Positions 25,331-37,238 of a stretch of DNA of 64,000 nucleotides are shown in pieces; positions within the stretch are counted from its first letter, which is position 1; each line of letters begins with the position of its first letter. A program made the position numbers and the translations under genes. The notes under the pieces were generated by a model. It worked only from the letters and a program-made list of their open reading frames with translations, made no database searches and was not told where the DNA came from. The DNA comes from Ciborinia camelliae (taxonomy: Eukaryota; Ascomycota; Leotiomycetes; Helotiales; Sclerotiniaceae): positions 2,253,115-2,317,114 of the forward strand of contig JANPYM010000010.1 in assembly GCA_025890175.1 (NCBI GenBank). Direction: 5' to 3'.

Positions 25331-28300
25331 ATATAATAATTTGAAGTTGATATAGATTATTAAAAATATATTTTGAATAAAAATATTGTTGATTATATTT
25401 TTAATAATTGTTTTTAAATCGAATTTTAAAATTATTTTATAAAATTTAAAAATTAATATATTTTTTATAATTTGTTTATATTTGATTAATAATTAATAAA
25501 TAATATTAGTTTTATTATATTTATTTATAAATATTATAATATATTTAATTTAAAATAATAAATTTCAATTATTAATAAAAAAAATATTAATAAAAATAAT
25601 TAATTAAAATAATTTAATATTAAATAAAATATAATAAAATTTTTGTATTAAACTATTAATTTATTATTATAAATATTTATTTAATTTTTTAATATTTTTT
25701 AATTTTGAATTAATTATTTAAATAATAATTAATAAATTATATAATATTTTTGATTAATATATTGTTATATTATATATAGTTTAAATTTAATATAAAAAAT
25801 ATTAATTTTTTAATATAATAGTTATACAAACTTTTTTTTAAATATTATATAAATTTATAAATTTAGTTTTAATTAATTTAATATTTTTAAATTGATTTTT
25901 TTGATTTAAATAAATTGTATTATTATGTATTATAAATATTTTATTGTTAAATTTTATTAAAATTTTAAATATTAATATTTTATATTTTTTAATTAAAAAT
26001 TTAATTTTTTTAAATTGTTTTTGTTTTTAGTTTATAAATTTTTTATTAATAATAATAAATATATTATTAATTTATAAATTAATAATTTCGAAAATAATAT
26101 TTTTTAATATTATATATATAAAATATAAATTATAAATTGATTATTTTATTTAAAGATTTTCAATATAATATTTGTAATAAATATTAAATTAATGATTTTT
26201 AGTTTTTGGAATATTGTATAATAGATATATTATTTATAATAAAAACTTTTCAAAAATTTTTATTTTTGATAAAGGTTAAATATAGAATTTTTAGATTAAA
26301 TTAATTATAGTTTAAGTATAAATTTGATTGATATTTTATTTGTAAAGGTTAATATTGTATTTTATAATTTCTTTAATTATTATTAATATTAATATTATTT
26401 ATTAATTAATATATTATATTATAAGTAATTATATAAGAATTATATTTTTGTTTTTATTTTATTATATTTAAATAATTAATTAAAATTTAAAATATATTTT
26501 ATTAATTTTGATATATTTAATTTTATTGATAAATTATAAATTGAAAATTTTAATATTTAATAATATATTTTTTATTGGGATAAATTTGAATATTTTGTTT
26601 TTTATTAATTTATTAATTTTTTTTTATTTCGATTTTGTATAGATTAATAAATTTATTGGATATAATGTAGATATTGTAATTGTAATAAAAATAAATTTTT
26701 TATTTAATTTATTAAAATAAAAATTAAAAATCTTTTTATTATTTTTTTTATTTAATTAAAAATAAATAGAAATATTAATAACAAATATTAAATTATTGTT
26801 GTTTATTTGTAAAATTTATATATTTGTAATATTTTGTAAATAGCATATAAATGAAATAATAATTATTGGTTAAAATGATTAAACATTTTAATTTAATTGA
26901 GATAAATCATTATTCGGAAATTAATTTTATTTAATTAATTTTTATAATTAAAATAATTTTATTAAAATAGATTTAAATTTAATGAAATTATTAATTAATT
27001 GTATTATACAAATTTTATTTATTATATTAAATAATTTAAATAATTTTATTTATTTATTAATACAATTATTTTTTTTTTTTATATTAATATTTTAATATTT
27101 AAAAACAAATTATATATTAATTCTATATTTGATTTATTTTGTTATTCTAAAGTATTTAATATTATTTGTTTAATTTTTAATTTATATAATTTATTTATAA
27201 TTTTTTTAATAATTTTCGATTGTTATAATATTGATAATATTAAAACATTAAATTTATTTATTTAGAAATATATTCTAAAAATTAAAAGAATTAAAATTAA
27301 ATTATTAAATTTTATCAAATTATTAATAATTTTAATAATTATTTATAATTTTATTTTTTTAATTGTTTTTAGTTTTTTTATTTTTTTATTAATAATATTG
27401 TATATTTGTTATAATATAAAATAATAATATTTAATAATTTTAATAAATTAATATATTTTAATTAATATATTTTTAATTTTAATTAATATTATATTAATAT
27501 ATTAAATAAATTTTTTATTAATAAAATTTTTATTAATATTATAAACAATATAATTTGAAAATTTTATATATATATTTATTTAATATTTTTTTAAAATATT
27601 CTAAATATGGTAAATATTAATATTATTAAATTATTGGATTATTTAAAATTAAATTTTTTTATTAATTATATAAAAAATTAATTTTTTTTTAATATAAAAA
27701 ATATTTATTATAATTAAATAATTAAAATTAATATTTTTATAAAAATTAAATTTAAATTTTTTAAAAAAACTTTTGTATTTTTAATAATATTTGTAAAATT
27801 TAATAAAATTCTTTAAATTATTTTAAGCAATATTTTTATATTTTGTTTTTTGAAATATTTAATAAAAACAATGAGTAAATGAATATTCGAAATATTTATA
27901 AAATTGTTTTAAATTTGTATTTATTAAATAATAATTATTAATTTTAATAAAATTTTAAATAAAATTTTATAATTAAATTTTTTAAAATAAAAATATATAA
28001 TTGTTTTTTTAAAATATTGAATATATATTTATTAATAAAATTAAAATATTTTTAATATTATTAAAATAAATTTTGTTTTTATTTATATTAATTAACAATA
28101 ATAAAAATAGTATATTGGTTTTTATTATATAAAATTCGATAATTTTAAAGAATAAACAAAAATTAATAAAATCAATTAATATTATCTATTTAATATTAAA
28201 AACAAATTTAATAATATTAATTTTAATTAAATCAATATTAATATTTTTAAATATATATTTATAAATTAAATATTATTTTTATTTTATTATTAAATATTAT

Positions 28301-30930
28301 ATTATATTAAAATTAATTATAATATTACAAAATTTTCGATTGTTATATTTAATTATATAAATCTTAAAAATATTTTCAAGGGTATTAAGAAAAAAAGATT
28401 ATATGAAATTAATATTATTAATTAAAATATATATAAAAAATCAATTAAAGAAATTTATTGTAATTATTTTGTTATTAATTAATTTATATAAAATAAAAAA
28501 TATATTAAATTTTTTATTTTTATTAAAATCTAATTTATATTATTTAAAAAAAATATTAATTTTATTATTAATAATATTTTATAAAATTGATTTTTTATAA
28601 TTTAAAAAAAATTGCTTAAATATTTTATTAAATTTATTATTCAATTTAAAATATTTCGTTTTAAATTTTTATTTTAATATATTTTGTTTTTTTTTATTAT
28701 ATTTAATAAATTAATATTTTAATTATTTATAAATAAAATATTTTTTATTTTTTAAATAAAAATAATTATTATAATTAATATATTTTTTGTAATCCTTATT
28801 ATAATCTTTATTATTTTTGTATTTTTTATTAAAATAAAATATTCCATTTTTTTTGAAATAAATTTTTTTATAAATAATAATTAAAAAATATAAATTTTCG
28901 AAAAAAACTAAAATATCCTTAACTAATTTATAATAAACAATAAAATAAATTTTAACAATTTAATAAACATTAATAATTTTTTAATAAAAATAATTTAATA
29001 TTTACAAATCCTTGTTTAATCCCTTTTATAAATAATAAAATTTGTTAATTATAATTTGCAAATATTTTTTAATAATCTTTTTTTTGTTTTTAATAATTAT
29101 TATAATAAATATTATATTTTTTTAATAATATAATATTTTTTATTTATATTTATTATTTTCGAATATTAAAATAATTATATAATATATTCTCTTTAATTTT
29201 TAAAATATATTATTAAAATTTATATAATAATAATTAAATATTATTTTTATTAATATTATTAAAAAAACTTTTACCCAAAAAATACAATTAATATTAATTC
29301 TTTAATAATAATTAATAAAAATAAAAAACTTAAAATCGAAATTATTATTTTGATTAATATATTTTTTAAAAATATTATACAATTTATTAAAATTATTAAG
29401 ATTACAACCAATATTCAAAATCTTAATAAAATTAATACTTAATAATCTTAATTTTTTTGGTTTTTTAAATTAATATTTTTACAAATAAAATAATATTGAA
29501 TTCGAATTATTATTGTAATTAAAATTATTATTTAAAAAATTACTAAATGATTTTTTAAAAAATTAAAATAGTTTATTATATTTTTAAAATTTAATAAAAA
29601 CGATATTATTTTTAAAAATAATATTATTTTTTTAAAAATTAGTTTTATTTTTTTTTAATAAAGTTTTAAATAATTTTAATAAAATCGAAAATAATTCGAA
29701 TTTAATTAATAATTCAAACTTTATAATATTTTAATATTCGAATATATCTTATAATAAAAAATACAAACTTTTTCCTTTATCAACTTCTTTACTTTTAAAT
29801 ATTTGTAATATAAATAATTATAATAAAAAACTTTTAATTTAAAATTAATTAGATTTTATTACTAAAAAATCGAATTTTTAATAAATTTAAATATCTTAAA
29901 TAAATAAAATTAAAATACTTTAAATATCAAAATTTTGTAAAATTAAAGTATTATAAAAAGATTTTATATTATAATATTTTTTATAATTATTTAATTTTAT
30001 ATTTTTATATAAAAAAAAATTAATTAATTTTTTTTTTAATGTTTTATTTAATAAAAATAATTAAAAATTTTTACAAAATATATTATTCGGAAATTTAATT
30101 TGAAAATAAAAATTCAATAGTTTTTTTTTTTTATATTTTTAATCTTTTAAATATATTTTAATAACTTTGAAAATCAAAATTTGAAATAATAATTTAACAA
30201 AGTTTTTTTTATTTTATTATTAATTTATTTATAATATATAATATGAAAAGCTTTAAAAAACGTTAAATAAATATTTGATTTTTTATTTATAATATTTTTT
30301 TTAATATATATTCTGCAAAATTTTAATTTGTTATAAATTTTAAAAAAAAGATATATTTTAATATATTAAAAATATTTTATTTTTTAATTTGAAAAAATTT
30401 TGAAACAAAATTTTTATAATTTATTATTATATAAATATTTTAATTTGAAAATGTATAATTTATATTTATAATATTCCTTTAAATTTATACAAAAACTTTT
30501 TAAATCAATATTATTATTTTATTTTTTATTAAATATTTTATAAATTATTGTTTTAATTTATAATAAAATAAAAAATTCTAATTATATAAAAACATTATCT
30601 TTTTCGCCAAAAAATAATAAAAATAAATGAAATCTTTTAAATATTATTGATTTTATAAATATATTTAATATATAAATAAAAATAATAAATAAAAATAGGT
30701 TTAGATTTTTTTATATAATAAAATCTAAATGTTTATTATAAATTGTTTTGTTTATTTAAATAAATTGTTTTAAACAAAAAATTTTAAAATAAATATTTTG
30801 TTTATAAAATATAAAAATAAATATATTATAATACAAAAGCTTATATCTCTTTACAATGCAATTATTAACTTTATCTATTTTGTAACTAAAATATTAAGCT
30901 TTTGATTTATAATATTATTTCATTAATCAA
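25331..30930. other. AT-rich interior of element Y, unresolved relics
   Basis: No intact ORF; the longest open stretch (28,403-28,600) is a low-complexity Ile/Leu/Lys peptide. On the - strand, 29,460-28,800 reads as a long frame with few stops and some protein-like texture (FDFKFFIFINYY, CIFWVKVFL). I could not assign it. Confidence 0.4.
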
Positions 30931-31137
30931 TATTGAAATCATTATAAACAATAAAAAAACAAATATACTATAATATACAATATATTTAGTTTAAAGCTTT
31001 AAAAACTATATTACAAATCAACTATATATGCCCGCTAGCATATGTTAGCGTTGTAGCGCGGGGGTGCCGCTAGCGGCACGCCGCGGCCGTGCGTGGCGCA
31101 TGCGCAAGCGTGCCGTAGGCACGTGATTTATCCAACA
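30931..31137. repeat. Right LTR of element Y
   Basis: 207 bp. The start is mutated (TATTGAAATCAT for TGTTGGAATCAC); the second half keeps its GC, including GCGCGGGGGTGCCGCTAGCG (31,057-31,076), and ends TCCAACA. It is mutated where the left LTR is preserved and the reverse, so the consensus can be read across both. Confidence 0.85.
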
Positions 31138-31288
31138 ATATAAAATATAAAAAAATAATATATAAAAATAATTGGGTTGCCATTAAATATATACTCCTTA
31201 ATCAAAACAATCTACTATATTCTATCCTAGTACTTTCTTCCTACTGTATTACTGGTCATCCCAGGATATACGATTAATATTTACTATA
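31133..31288 (+). mobile_element. Element X, right part (interrupted copy)
   Basis: Continues element X after the Y insertion. The sequence from ATATA through GGGTTGCCATTAAAT, ATTCTATCCTA and TGGTCATCCCAGGATATACG aligns with 51,097-51,245 with few gaps, then similarity stops in both copies at the same point after TTAATATTTA. Confidence 0.75.
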
Positions 31289-31349
31289 ATACTATTCCGA
31301 TGCCTAAGATTATGATTCCTTTTTCTATTTCACTCCGTGACAGGATTAA

Positions 31350-31456
31350 TTGTAGGAATTATAGAATCCTCTTCGAGGATTCTATTATTCCTACAAGCGT
31401 AGTAGCGTTTGTGCTACGCATCGACGCTACGCTACGCGCTACGCTAATGCTACATA
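31350..31456. other. Long perfect-stem hairpin and CTACGC-rich cluster
   Basis: 31,350-31,396 is a 22-bp inverted repeat (TTGTAGGAATTATAGAATCC... / GGATTCTATTATTCCTACAA) with one mismatch and a 3-nt loop. It is followed to 31,456 by many GCTACGC/GTAGCG motifs on both strands. No coding potential seen; possibly the end of a small DNA element. Confidence 0.65.
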
Positions 31457-31799
31457 GTAACCGGAGCGCTCCGCGCTTCAACAGTTCTTCTCTTTTTCGT
31501 ATAAACTTAATGCTTAGTATTATATGTGTCCTCGTTTTCCTTCAAACTCCTTTCCCCCCAAGCATCTAAAAATATTAACAGCCGATACAACAAAATCAAA
31601 AGTTTTTGTTTCAAGATACAATCTATATTATAACTAAATTACGTAATAAATTATATAAACTGATTGTAGTAAAATAGACAAATCAATTTTTTACTCCTTT
31701 CAGACAAATCAAAACCGAAACCCTCTCAATCTAGATTGTGTTACGGAGTGCACTAATAAAGGTCATATAATAGGAGTAGTATTCTATAGAGAGAAGAAG

Positions 31800-32490
31800 A
31801 AGGGATAAGGTTCGATCTAGGCACGTGATGCCAAGAATCACGTGCCGAAAAATCGTGTCTTGGTTCCTTACAGATTGAAATTTGAAGCACGAAGTATATC
31901 CTCCATTGGGGGCGTGCTAAGCACGCACGTGTTTCAGAGCCTATTGGGGGCGCGCTCTGCACGCATATGTTTCAAAGCCTATTATGATTTTGAAGCTAAA
32001 AAGGTTGATTTTTATAAAATTTTAAAGCCATATAGATTTTAAAGCTTTTGATACCTTGGGGAGAAGGGGAGGCGCGCGTGCGCCCCCCCCTCCACCCAAA
32101 CCCCACATCCCCCGACGCAAGAATAGATATTTTGAAATAAAAAAAGTCATATATTTATGTGATATTAGCAAACTAGCAAAGTTGATTTCTAATATTAAAA
32201 CTTTTTCGAAATTCTTCGATTTGAATCCAAATCACGTAACTTATATAGAAATAGTTTCTAATGAAAATCCAAATGCGTAAAATTCGATCGACAGCATACA
32301 AAATCGAATCTTTAATAGCCTCCGCAAAACATTTTCTTTGCTAAGGCTCTGAAACATACAGCTATTATATTCATTAATATTTCTCTCTCCAAATCTTAGT
32401 ATATCCTTTTACAACTTAATTATCTATAAACATAAATATATAAAATATCAACTCATTCACCGATTCCCATCCTCAATAGATATAATATAA
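31800..32490. other. Non-coding DNA with CACGTG palindromes and a 38-bp tandem repeat
   Basis: CACGTG occurs twice at 31,820-31,846. 31,905-31,942 and 31,943-31,980 are a direct tandem pair of 38 bp (ATTGGGGGCG...TTTCA.AGCCT). 32,056-32,110 is a G-rich then C-rich block. A 74-codon open frame at 32,056-32,280 has no ATG at its start and no recognisable homology. Confidence 0.6.
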
Positions 32491-32653
32491 TGGATTCGCA
32501 GAATCAAGTTCAATTTCAAAGTACCATGTTTTGTTGTTGTATTACGTAATATTATAATAAATATAATTCTCGAGCGAAGCGAAAATCGGGGGTTTGGGGG
32601 CTGGCCCCCATAAATATTTTTAAAAATATAGGAAAAATGATTCTGCGAATCCA
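32491..32653. mobile_element. Candidate 163-bp MITE with perfect 16-bp terminal inverted repeats
   Basis: TGGATTCGCAGAATCA at 32,491-32,506 is the exact reverse complement of TGATTCTGCGAATCCA at 32,638-32,653. The interior contains a G-run/C-run hairpin (GGGGGTTTGGGGGCTGGCCCCC region, 32,589-32,610). No target duplication was found, which leaves element status uncertain. Confidence 0.55.
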
Positions 32654-32699
32654 CAGTCTGAAAATAAAATTTTCCGCGACGGCTAGTATAAATCCAAAT

Positions 32700-34600
32700 C
32701 TCTTCGCCTTATCATCCTCCTTCTTTTCCTTCTCGTTCTCCTCTTCATTATCGTCTTCATCTTCCTATTCTCCTCTTCGTTATCGTCTTCCTCTTCCTAT
32801 CCTCATCTCCATCTTCATCTCTATCTTTATAATACAAAACTTGAATTTGAACCCTTTAAGTTCAAATCAAATAAGTCCGCTGTTTTTTATTATATTTAAT
32901 TTTCTACTTTATTCCAATTTCCTTTCCTTTCCTTTCCTTTCTATTGTTTTCTTTTTTATAAGAAAGAAACATCAATGTTGAAAGTCATTAGCACTGTCAC
33001 GATCGTCACGTTCGTCACGTTCGTAGTTCAAAACAGCCTAGCTGACTAAGCATAATTCTGATTTTTAAAAGCTTTCCACTTTATAGAACCTACAATCAAT
33101 CAATCAACTAATTCCATAAACCTTTCTTTCTAGCGATTTTGAGTGATCTGTGATTTCAACAAATGATAGTATATTACATCAATTTTTATCTTCTAAGAAG
33201 TAGATATTTATTCTATTTATCCCCATCTATCTCATTGGATATCCTTTCTACCCTACCTTGTATCCTCCCCCTCCCATCTAATCTAATATTCTTATACTCT
33301 TTTCTCGTCTCCCTTTCCCTTTTTCTTTCTCTTTCTCTTTCCTTTTCCTTTTCCCTTTCCCTTTTTCTTTTCTTTTTCTTTTCCCTTTTTCTTTCCCTTT
33401 CTCTTTTCTTTTCCTTTTCTCTTTCTCTTTTTTTTTCCCTTTTTCTTTCCTTTTCCCTTTCCCTTTTCCTTTCTCTTCCCCATTCCTCCCCTCTCCCCTC
33501 CATTTCCTTTTTATCCCCTCCCCTCCATTTCCTTTCTATCCCCCTCCCCCATTCCTCCCCTCCATCTCCTCTCCCCTCATCTTCTTCTCCTCTCCATATC
33601 CCCTTTCCTGCCTTCCATTCCTCTCCCCACCCCCATTCCTTTCCCATTCCTCCCAACCTAACTATCAAATCCTATCTATCTATATGCACCCCAACTAAAT
33701 CCAATTCAACTCTTTTCGTTATACTATACCACCTATATCACTTATCCATTTATTTATCTATTTAACTATTTTCTTTCCCAACCTAATCCCTCAAATAATT
33801 CAATTCAAATCAACCCAACCCAACTCAATTCCTTTCATTATATTATACTAACCGTTAGTCCATTTAATTTCTTCCTTCTTCCTTCTCCCTTCCCCCTTCC
33901 CCTCTTTCTTTTTCACTCTTTCTTTTATTCTATCCTATTTCATTCCATTCCATCCCATTCCATTCTTCTTTCTCCTCTATCCTATCCCATCCCCCATCCC
34001 CCTTCCCCTTTTTCTTTTTTTTTCCTTATCCCATCTTATTTTATTCTATTCCATTTCTTTTCCCTTTTTTAATTTCTTTTTATCTCTTTTTCCCTTTTCA
34101 TATTCTCTTTATCCCTCTTTTCCTTCTCTTCCCCCTTCCTTCCCCCTTCCTTTTCCCCTTTCACATTCTCTCCACCCCCCCATTCCCAAACCAAACCAAG
34201 ACCGAGAAACAGAAACAGAAAAAGGAAAAAGAAAAGGAAAAGGAAAAAAAAAAAGGAAAGAAAGACCTAAGACAAAATTCAATTCAACTTTCAAAAAAAA
34301 ACCATGTATTCATTCATTCATTCGTTCATTCTGTCTGATATAACCTAGCATAACCTAACAACCTAACCCAATCTAACAACCATCCTAGCATAACCTAACC
34401 TAACCTAGCTCTTAGCTCTTAGCACTTGCCCTTTTCTTCCCTCACTCTCACCCTCACTCTCACCCTCACCCTCTCTTCTCTGTAAACTTTGAACAACTTG
34501 GATTTGATTTTTCCCCATTTCCCCTTTCCCGCCCATCCATCCATCCATCCATCCATTCAGATTTTTTCATAGGCTACCAGGCTACCTAGTATAGAATGGT
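32700..34600. repeat. Polypyrimidine microsatellite tracts
   Basis: Non-coding and strongly C/T-biased on the + strand, mainly 32,700-32,820, 33,290-33,660 (CCCTTT/CTTTTC units) and 33,860-34,170. Open frames here are repeats of Ser/Phe/Leu or Arg/Glu/Lys and are artefacts. 34,335-34,410 holds several AACCTAACCTAAC-type units. The stretch lies downstream of NOP9. Confidence 0.85.
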
Positions 34601-34883
34601 ACCTATCCAATCATGCATGCATGCACGTACAATCTTTTCAAGAGAGAGAAGAAGAAGAAGAAGAAAGAAGAAAGAAGAAGAAAAAGAAATCCCCCTCCCC
34701 TCCTCTCCCACAGGAATCCCCTTACTGAGGTAGCATATTTTATTTGATTTGATCCCTTCCCTTCCCTTCCCTTCCTACCCCTTCCCATCATATCATTATC
34801 GAGAAATTTCCGTTCATGATTCCATGTCCATGTCCATGTCAATTCCCTCGCTCCCTCTTGATCACGCACAAACGAAATCCATC

Positions 34884-37238
34884 TCAAAGTCCTAGAGCAT
34901 TTGCACCAGTAGCTCTGATCCCCTTGACAGGCAAACTCTTTCCCTTCCCACCCGCAATCTTCTGAGCCGCGAACTTCTCTCTCGCCAACTCAATAGCACT
35001 CTTTTGTTTCTCTCCTCCCATTTCCTTCTCGCCACCTTTACCTTTTCCATGAGGCTTTCCAATTCCATCTCCAAGGATTTCCTTTCCGACAATGGCATTT
35101 GCATTCCCATCCTGACTCTTCAACACGGTTTGATTGAGAATATTCGATTTTGCTGATGTTTCACCACTCTTAACCCTCTTAACCCAATCCGCTCGGCGTC
35201 TTTTGAATAAATCCATAGACCAATTCCTCCAAACGATTCTTCCAGTCCAACTTTCTCTAAGTAGCGCTTCGTACGGCATGAGAGACATAGCAATACGTTC
35301 ACAGAGAGAAAATAGGGAAGCCGAGGAGGTGGAAGTTGGGGTGGTGGTTGTGTGGAGTAAAGAGTCTAAGATATGTGTTCCTGCGGATGACAAGGATAGT
35401 GTGATTATTGGTGGTTGGGTTGTTGGAGTAGCTGCCGCTGGAGGTGAAATGATAGAGTTGATGAGTTTGCGGCGGAATAGAAGGTTCGAAGGGGTATTAG
35501 GTGGAGAGGGAAGAAGTGATGCTTGAATGATGTGGGTTGTGGTTGGATATAAAGAGAGGGCAAGTATCGTAGATGTAGGAAGTGCCAGCAGAGCATTCTG
35601 AATGAGCTGTGCAGGTGGTCCAGGGATCTTCAGCATTGCCTGAGCAAGGAAAGATCCATGAAGTTGAGATGGAGTAGGTTTTGGATGAATAACAACTGGC
35701 GCTGGAGTTCCATCATCAGTGGCTACTGGAGGTGGTGCAGTAGCTGCTGTAAGAGTTTCAAGGGAAATATCGGCCATCTTCAACATTAATTCATTCTTAT
35801 CAGATCCATATGCAACGGCAATACTATTTGTGAGAGCTTCAGTACTTGCACGTCGAACCTGGCAACGTTCCAACAAGACCTTAATAATGTTTGTTCGGGT
35901 TCTGGCAACTAAACCTTCAATCTGTGGAGAGATTTCTGTTATTGCTTCCTCAAGATCCTCTTTACTAAGACGATTCAAGACTCGAATAACAACATAAGAT
36001 GCGATCTCGTTCCGTGCCAATCCTGCGATTCGGTCCTTGAAGATTGCCCGATAGATTTGTTTGAATAACTTTCCTGGACTGTGCGTCATGATTGTTTCCA
36101 ATACTCGAGATCCAATTTGATCATAAACAATGCCATTGACGAAAATGGCAGATTGACTGCCCTCCACACTGATGTCATCTGGTAAAAGTGTAGAGATCAG
36201 AGTCTTTTGTTCGGAATTGCTGCCCTTCTTCGAGCTTGGGTTTGTGAGTTCCAATTCGAGTAATAATTGTAAACAAGGATTTCCAGTAGGATGTCCAACC
36301 AGGACCTGAATGAAAGCTCTATCCATGGAAGCAATTGTATCCGAAATAATCTTCTCAATTGCCCATAAGAAAGATTCCGGCACGGTACGCTTATTGAGAG
36401 AAAACTCAGTAGGGGCGGTATCCAATCCATTTATACCAATCTTTTCCTTCTTCTTGCTTTGTAGTAATGATTTTGTCGAGGATTTTTCCAAAGGTCGTCC
36501 AGATAGAATGATGAGTAAAACTCGTAGAGTATGAGATGCGAATCGATCGGTGAGGAGGGAAGATAGTTGACCTTCGAGTTCATCTAGCGCAGCTAGAAAC
36601 AAACTTTCCATCGACTCAGTAATCTCATTCTCCTTTCCCTCCTCCTCAGCCTCATCTTCTGCCTCTTTCTTTTCTTCCTTTTTTTCTTCACCAGTCAGTT
36701 CCTCTGTAACGATAGGAGCCGATTGAATGAACAACATCTCGCAACAATGACTTGCGAAACGATGTGAAACCAAATGAGGAAAATTTCCTGCAAATTGAGT
36801 AAACAACTTTTTCTTCTGCTGAGCGGTACTCAACAAAATCAATCTTTCCATTAACCTCGAACATGATTGACTACAAGCAATCTTCAATTCCTTCCCTTGA
36901 GCTTCCCGATATACATTGGCGAGAAAGAGGCTTCGTTCTTCGGATGAGGGGAAATCGTTCAATTCGAGTAATTCATCGGCTCGTCGAAAATATTCTTGTT
37001 CTTCATCTTCGAGTAAACCGTAATATGGACGATCTGCAACTTCAATGGCATTTGTCCCTGTGCCGGCGGAAAAATTCTTATCGTTGTCCAGCCCTATGAA
37101 AGAAACTCCTTCATCTTGCGATGATCTCCGCTTTTTCAAATCTTGAGTATCATGATCTTCTTCCCTCTCGAGATTTTCTTCTCTCTTTCTCTTCAACGTA
37201 TCTCTCCTTCCTCTTGCGTGTTTATTTTCTTTGGGCAT
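34884..37238 (-). CDS. NOP9: Nucleolar pumilio-repeat protein Nop9
   Basis: Single-exon, 784 aa, start ATG at 37,238. Nop9 is a nucleolar RNA-binding protein with atypical pumilio repeats that binds pre-18S rRNA and helps 40S assembly. Seen here: a basic Lys/Arg-rich N-terminus (1-40) with nuclear-localisation character. Then follow the family's opening block (RPYYGLLEDEEQEYFRRADE, about 68-87) and pumilio-like helical repeats such as 'FPHLVSHRFASHCCEML', 'LLTDRFASHTLRVLL', 'VGHPTGNPCLQLLLELEL', 'YDQIGSRVLETIM' and 'RNEIASYVVIRVLNRL'. A Pro/Thr linker (TAATAPPPVATDDGTPAP) precedes the last repeats, and the C-terminus is basic. An acidic Glu-rich insert (about 188-210) splits one early repeat region. 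Length and order fit fungal Nop9. Confidence 0.93.
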   Translation of the reverse strand: MPKENKHARGRRDTLKRKREENLEREEDHDTQDLKKRRSSQDEGVSFIGLDNDKNFSAGTGTNAIEVADRPYYGLLEDEEQEYFRRADELLELNDFPSSEERSLFLANVYREAQGKELKIACSQSCSRLMERLILLSTAQQKKKLFTQFAGNFPHLVSHRFASHCCEMLFIQSAPIVTEELTGEEKKEEKKEAEDEAEEEGKENEITESMESLFLAALDELEGQLSSLLTDRFASHTLRVLLIILSGRPLEKSSTKSLLQSKKKEKIGINGLDTAPTEFSLNKRTVPESFLWAIEKIISDTIASMDRAFIQVLVGHPTGNPCLQLLLELELTNPSSKKGSNSEQKTLISTLLPDDISVEGSQSAIFVNGIVYDQIGSRVLETIMTHSPGKLFKQIYRAIFKDRIAGLARNEIASYVVIRVLNRLSKEDLEEAITEISPQIEGLVARTRTNIIKVLLERCQVRRASTEALTNSIAVAYGSDKNELMLKMADISLETLTAATAPPPVATDDGTPAPVVIHPKPTPSQLHGSFLAQAMLKIPGPPAQLIQNALLALPTSTILALSLYPTTTHIIQASLLPSPPNTPSNLLFRRKLINSIISPPAAATPTTQPPIITLSLSSAGTHILDSLLHTTTTPTSTSSASLFSLCERIAMSLMPYEALLRESWTGRIVWRNWSMDLFKRRRADWVKRVKSGETSAKSNILNQTVLKSQDGNANAIVGKEILGDGIGKPHGKGKGGEKEMGGEKQKSAIELAREKFAAQKIAGGKGKSLPVKGIRATGANALGL

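Larger units (their letters stand above)
1..31137. other. AT-rich isochore, RIP-degraded transposon graveyard
   Basis: Almost pure A/T sequence, broken only by small GC-bearing islands near 6.2-6.7, 13.36-13.5, 16.6-16.8, 17.5, 23.9-24.0, 25.3 and 31.0-31.1 kb. Open frames are short and none is an intact gene. Paired repeats inside it (TRIM LTRs, the 207-bp LTRs, element X) differ almost only by C/T and G/A transitions, the signature of RIP. Protein motifs of a copia element and a Helitron are still readable with the substitutions RIP predicts. The AT-rich state ends at the right edge of the 207-bp LTR at 31,137. No telomere repeat is seen at the left edge. Confidence 0.9.
17382..31137. mobile_element. 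Nested LTR element Y, 13.8 kb, 207-bp LTRs, TSD ATATA
   Basis: Paired 207-bp repeats at 17,382-17,588 and 30,931-31,137 align without gaps, differing by transitions. Termini are TGTTGGA/TCCAACA, still intact at the left start and right end. The base pattern outside is decisive: left flank ATATA plus right flank ATATA join the two halves of element X exactly as in the uninterrupted copy near 51,097 (GTATA there). So Y inserted in X and made a 5-bp duplication. At 13.8 kb, Y is enlarged by nested DNA including a Helitron relic. Its own pol genes were not recognised by eye, so its superfamily is unknown. Confidence 0.82.

Noticed and set aside
1..31137. Mitochondrial DNA or an extrachromosomal AT-rich insert
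   Set aside because: Contains RIP-type transition pairs, nuclear transposons with target duplications, and element X shared with the gene-rich part of the same contig.
33163..33765. 200-codon + strand and 151-codon - strand frames
   Set aside because: Both are translations of a C/T microsatellite (Ser/Phe/Leu or Arg/Glu/Lys repeats).
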